Assembly: GCF_001570805.1 (NCBI RefSeq)
Contig: NZ_BCSJ01000003.1
Span: 496,001 to 560,000, forward strand
Length of the DNA stretch: 64,000 nt
Reading direction: 5' to 3'
Origin: Brevibacterium epidermidis NBRC 14811
GTDB lineage: Bacteria; Actinomycetota; Actinomycetes; Actinomycetales; Brevibacteriaceae
Within the stretch, counting starts at the first letter, position 1, and the number at the start of each line of letters is the position of its first letter. The position numbers and the translations under genes are program-made. The notes under the pieces are model-generated. The model was not told where the DNA came from and searched no databases. It worked only from the letters and a program-made list of their open reading frames with translations. Positions 61,742 to 64,000 of the stretch are shown piece after piece.

Positions 61742-63502
61742 TCAGTTCTCCTCCCCAGCGACAGCGCGGCCGGCGCGCATGCCGGAGAAGATGCACCCGC
61801 CGAGGAAGGTGCCCTCGAGCGCGTTGTAGCCGTGCATTCCGCCGCCGCCGAAACCGGTCACCTCGCCGGCCGCATACAGGCCGGGGATCGGTGTGTTGAA
61901 GTCTTCGGCGCCTGGACCACCTGCATTGTCGCCGCCACCGGGCCCGCCGAGTGCAGCCGGGCCGGATCCCGCCAGGACCTGCCCGTCGAGGTTCGTCTCC
62001 AGCCCTCCGAGCGTCTTGCGCGAGAGCAGGCTCAGCCGCACCGCGATGAGCGGTCCGTGCGCGGGGTCGAGGATCTTGTGCGGCTTGACCGCGCGCACGA
62101 TCTTGTCGCCCAGATAGGACCGCGCATTGTGGATGGCTTGGACCTGCGCATCTTTGGAGAAGCCGTGCTCGGTCTGCCGGTCCCGCTGCCGGATCTGCTC
62201 CACGATGTGGTCATGATCGATGACCGGTCCCCGGGAGCGTTCGTTCATTCCCGCGACCAGTTCCTCGGTGGTTTCGGCCACGACGAAGTCGGAGCCGTAC
62301 TTCTTGAAGGCCTCGATCGGTCCCGGGGCATCGGAGGAGCGCACCCGATCGAGCGTGATCCGAATGTCCTTCTCCGTGAGGTCCGGGTTCTGCTCCGAAC
62401 CGGAGAGCGCGAATTCCTTGCGGATGATCGACTCGTTGAGCACGAACCACGAATAGTCGTGTCCGGTGTCCAGGATCGTGCGCATCGTCCGATTCGTATC
62501 GAAACCGGGGTAGTTCGGGGCCGGGAAGCGGTTGCCCTCGGCGTCGAACCACAGCGACGACGGTCCCGGAATGATGCGGATCCCGTGCCCCGGCCAGATC
62601 GGATTCCAGTTCTCGATGCCCTCCGTATATGCCCAGATGCGGTCCCGGTTGATGAGGCTGGCTCCGGCATCCTCGGCGATCTGCAGCATCCGCCCGTCCA
62701 CGTGCGCGGGGACTCCGGCGAGCATCGTACGCGGGAACTCGCCGAGGCGGTCGGTCGGCCAGTATTTCCTCATCAGCTCGAAATTGTGTCCGATGCCGCC
62801 GGTGGTGACGATGACGGCGGGAGCGCGGAGGTCGAAGTCCGCGACTTCCTCCCGGTTCGACTCGACTCCGCGGGCCGTGTGGCTGAGGGCCAGTGTGCGT
62901 CCGCGGACCCCGACGACGGCACCACCCTCGGTGATGAGTTCGTCGACGCGGTGCCGGAAGGCGAACTTGACGAGTCCGGCGGCCTCCGCGGATTCGACGG
63001 GTTCGCGGAAGACCCGGACCACCTCGGGGCCGGTGCCCCAGGTCAGGTGGAAGCGGGGGACGGAATTGCCGTGCTCGCCGGCCCCGGAGCCGCCGCGTTC
63101 GGCCCAGCCGACGATCGGCGTCAGCTTCAGTCCGAGGTCACGCAGGTACTCGCGCTTCTCGCCGGCCGCGAACTCGAGGTAGGCCTCCGCCCACTTCCTG
63201 GGCCAATGGTCCTCGTCTCGGTCGAAGCCCGCCGAGGTGGCCCAGTCATCCTTGGCGAGCTCGAGCGAATCGTGGATGCGCAGCCGCCGCTGTTCTGGGG
63301 AGTCGATGAGGAAGAGTCCGCCGAGCGACCAGAAAGCCTGTCCGCCGAGGTTCGTGCGGTTCTCCTGGTCGAGGATGAGCACCCGCTTGCCGGCTTGGGT
63401 GAGTTCGTGGGCGGCGACGAGCCCGGCGAGTCCGGCTCCGACGATGATCGCGTCGGGGGAGGGGCGGCCCCTGTTTGCGGGTGTGCTGCCGAAAGAACTC
63501 AT
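61742..63502 (-). CDS. FAD-binding dehydrogenase (3-ketosteroid delta-1-dehydrogenase-like)
   Basis: 586-aa flavoprotein of the fumarate reductase/KstD superfamily. The FAD-binding motif is DAIIVGAGLAGLVAAHEL near residues 17-34, followed by GGQAFWSLGGLF. The C-terminal cofactor block is PGLYAAGEVTGFGGGGMHGYNALEGTFLGGCIFSG. It matches the FAD-binding dehydrogenase group (COG3573-like) rather than proven steroid enzymes, so the substrate is open. ATG 63502 has AGAGGAG upstream. Coupled to the following SDR; a hairpin repeat lies 43 bp upstream. Confidence 0.84.
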   Translation of the reverse strand: MSSFGSTPANRGRPSPDAIIVGAGLAGLVAAHELTQAGKRVLILDQENRTNLGGQAFWSLGGLFLIDSPEQRRLRIHDSLELAKDDWATSAGFDRDEDHWPRKWAEAYLEFAAGEKREYLRDLGLKLTPIVGWAERGGSGAGEHGNSVPRFHLTWGTGPEVVRVFREPVESAEAAGLVKFAFRHRVDELITEGGAVVGVRGRTLALSHTARGVESNREEVADFDLRAPAVIVTTGGIGHNFELMRKYWPTDRLGEFPRTMLAGVPAHVDGRMLQIAEDAGASLINRDRIWAYTEGIENWNPIWPGHGIRIIPGPSSLWFDAEGNRFPAPNYPGFDTNRTMRTILDTGHDYSWFVLNESIIRKEFALSGSEQNPDLTEKDIRITLDRVRSSDAPGPIEAFKKYGSDFVVAETTEELVAGMNERSRGPVIDHDHIVEQIRQRDRQTEHGFSKDAQVQAIHNARSYLGDKIVRAVKPHKILDPAHGPLIAVRLSLLSRKTLGGLETNLDGQVLAGSGPAALGGPGGGDNAGGPGAEDFNTPIPGLYAAGEVTGFGGGGMHGYNALEGTFLGGCIFSGMRAGRAVAGEEN

Positions 63503-63544
63503 CGTCGACTCCTCTGTCGCATTCGTCGGCGGGTGAACCGACGT

Positions 63545-63600
63545 TAAGTGTGCGCAGATTGCCCGAAACAGACCAGTTTCCGGCAATCTGCGCACACTTA
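63545..63600. repeat. Interspersed hairpin repeat, copy 2
   Basis: Perfect 19-bp inverted repeat (TAAGTGTGCGCAGATTGCC and partner), continued inward after one mismatch by GAAAC/GTTTC. Loop is six bases. It shares its arm sequence with the element at 16560. It lies between the end of pheA and the start of the KstD-like gene, both on the minus strand. Confidence 0.8.
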
Positions 63601-63661
63601 CCTACCAGTAGGTTTCAGTATTGCAGATTCGGCGGCGAGCTGGGAGCGAACTGGGACGAAT

Positions 63662-64000
63662 TCAGCCTTCCAGAGTCCTCTCCAGCCAGTCGGCGGCCGC
63701 GGCGAAGGACTCGTCCGTCGTCGTCGGGTCGATCGGCACCACGGCTCCGTCGGAACTCGGGTAGCTGCCGAGGAAGTGCAGTGTGAGAGCCGCCCGGTGA
63801 ACGCCCTGCAGGGCCTCGGCCATCCGTGCCTCATAGATGTGTCCGAGCAGGTCGATGGAGAACTGGTAGAGGCCCAGCCCGTCACCGGTCGGACGGGATT
63901 CGATGCGGGACATATTGATCCCGCGGCTGGAGAACTGTTCGAGCAGTTCGAGCAGCGAACCCGCACGGTCCGAACGCAGCGCCGCGACGATGGTAGTCTT
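63662..64000 (-). CDS. pheA: Prephenate dehydratase, C-terminal ACT domain (partial)
   Basis: 113 codons visible; the catalytic domain lies beyond the right edge. The segment TTIVAALRSDRAGSLLELLEQFSSRGINMSRIESRPTGDGLGLYQFSIDLLGHI is the ACT regulatory domain of PheA, with the ESRP motif that binds phenylalanine. The enzyme converts prephenate to phenylpyruvate and is feedback-inhibited by phenylalanine. The C-terminal tail after the ACT domain (YPSSDGAVVPIDPTTTDESFAAAADWLERTLEG) is a usual actinobacterial extension. Confidence 0.9.
   Translation of the reverse strand, partial: KTTIVAALRSDRAGSLLELLEQFSSRGINMSRIESRPTGDGLGLYQFSIDLLGHIYEARMAEALQGVHRAALTLHFLGSYPSSDGAVVPIDPTTTDESFAAAADWLERTLEG

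Noticed and set aside
61184..63547. 787-codon open frame opposite the SDR and KstD-like genes
   Set aside because: It spans two real genes on the opposite strand and is low-complexity Arg/Asp/Gly sequence without motifs.

Overview
The window is high-GC DNA from an actinobacterium, most likely Brevibacterium or a close relative. The reasons are strong GC-rich codon bias that produces long antisense open frames, frequent GTG/TTG starts, an ole cluster with the fused oleBC gene known from Actinobacteria (including Brevibacterium and Micrococcus), a HAIR element at clpB, and many start codons that sit 6 to 8 nt after a TANNNT- or CANNNT-like -10 box, as expected for leaderless mRNAs. The genus is an inference. 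No rRNA, tRNA, CRISPR array, transposase or phage gene was seen; this is chromosomal housekeeping and accessory sequence.

Layout. 1-2645: an OpuA-type glycine betaine ABC importer operon on the minus strand, cut by the left edge. 2982-7700: an alpha/beta hydrolase, aroD, two small membrane proteins, pabC, and a ferritin-like/VIT iron transporter coupled to pabC. 8174-14092: an LPXTG-anchored M28 peptidase, a DUF3817 protein, a flotillin and a CDF metal exporter. 14237-19514: an enolase-superfamily racemase/synthase, an FkbM methyltransferase, and a divergent pair of M20 carboxypeptidase and GCS2 ligase. 19609-24341: cupin; an operon of AhpD-like protein, PLP aminotransferase and EamA exporter; a zinc-type ArsR regulator; a lysozyme-like membrane protein; a small Ser-rich membrane protein.

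24422-30751 holds the two most interesting local regulatory modules. The first is a GyrI-like protein and a HEAT-repeat protein transcribed away from a shared 9-3-9 dyad, followed by a MerR regulator that itself carries HEAT repeats. The second is a MarR regulator with a Gly/Phe-rich insertion, divergent from a His/Gly/Arg-rich protein across a perfect 11-3-11 palindrome. Between them lie an LssY_C membrane protein and an SRPBCC protein.

30932-34323: a short-chain acyl-CoA synthetase, divergent from a membrane protein with a long acidic tail. 34357-39128: oleA-oleBC-oleD, the complete set for long-chain olefin synthesis by head-to-head fatty acid condensation. 39251-50838: a membrane protein, an SDR, a dienelactone-hydrolase-like enzyme, a glutamate-synthase-like FMN protein, a TM2 protein, an MFS transporter, a crotonase, a NUDIX enzyme, cardiolipin synthase, a YtxH-like protein and agmatine deiminase. 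51110-64000: a CaiB-type CoA-transferase, a DUF5819-HTTM pair, clpB, a Na+/H+ antiporter, another crotonase, an epimerase and an SDR, a KstD-like flavoprotein, and the C-terminal ACT domain of prephenate dehydratase at the right edge.

Convergent gene pairs are separated by clear hairpins. Two of these share a repeated sequence (16560 and 63545). A 10-mer, CGCCTCGGCG, recurs far more often than chance would give, both in genes and in intergenic gaps.
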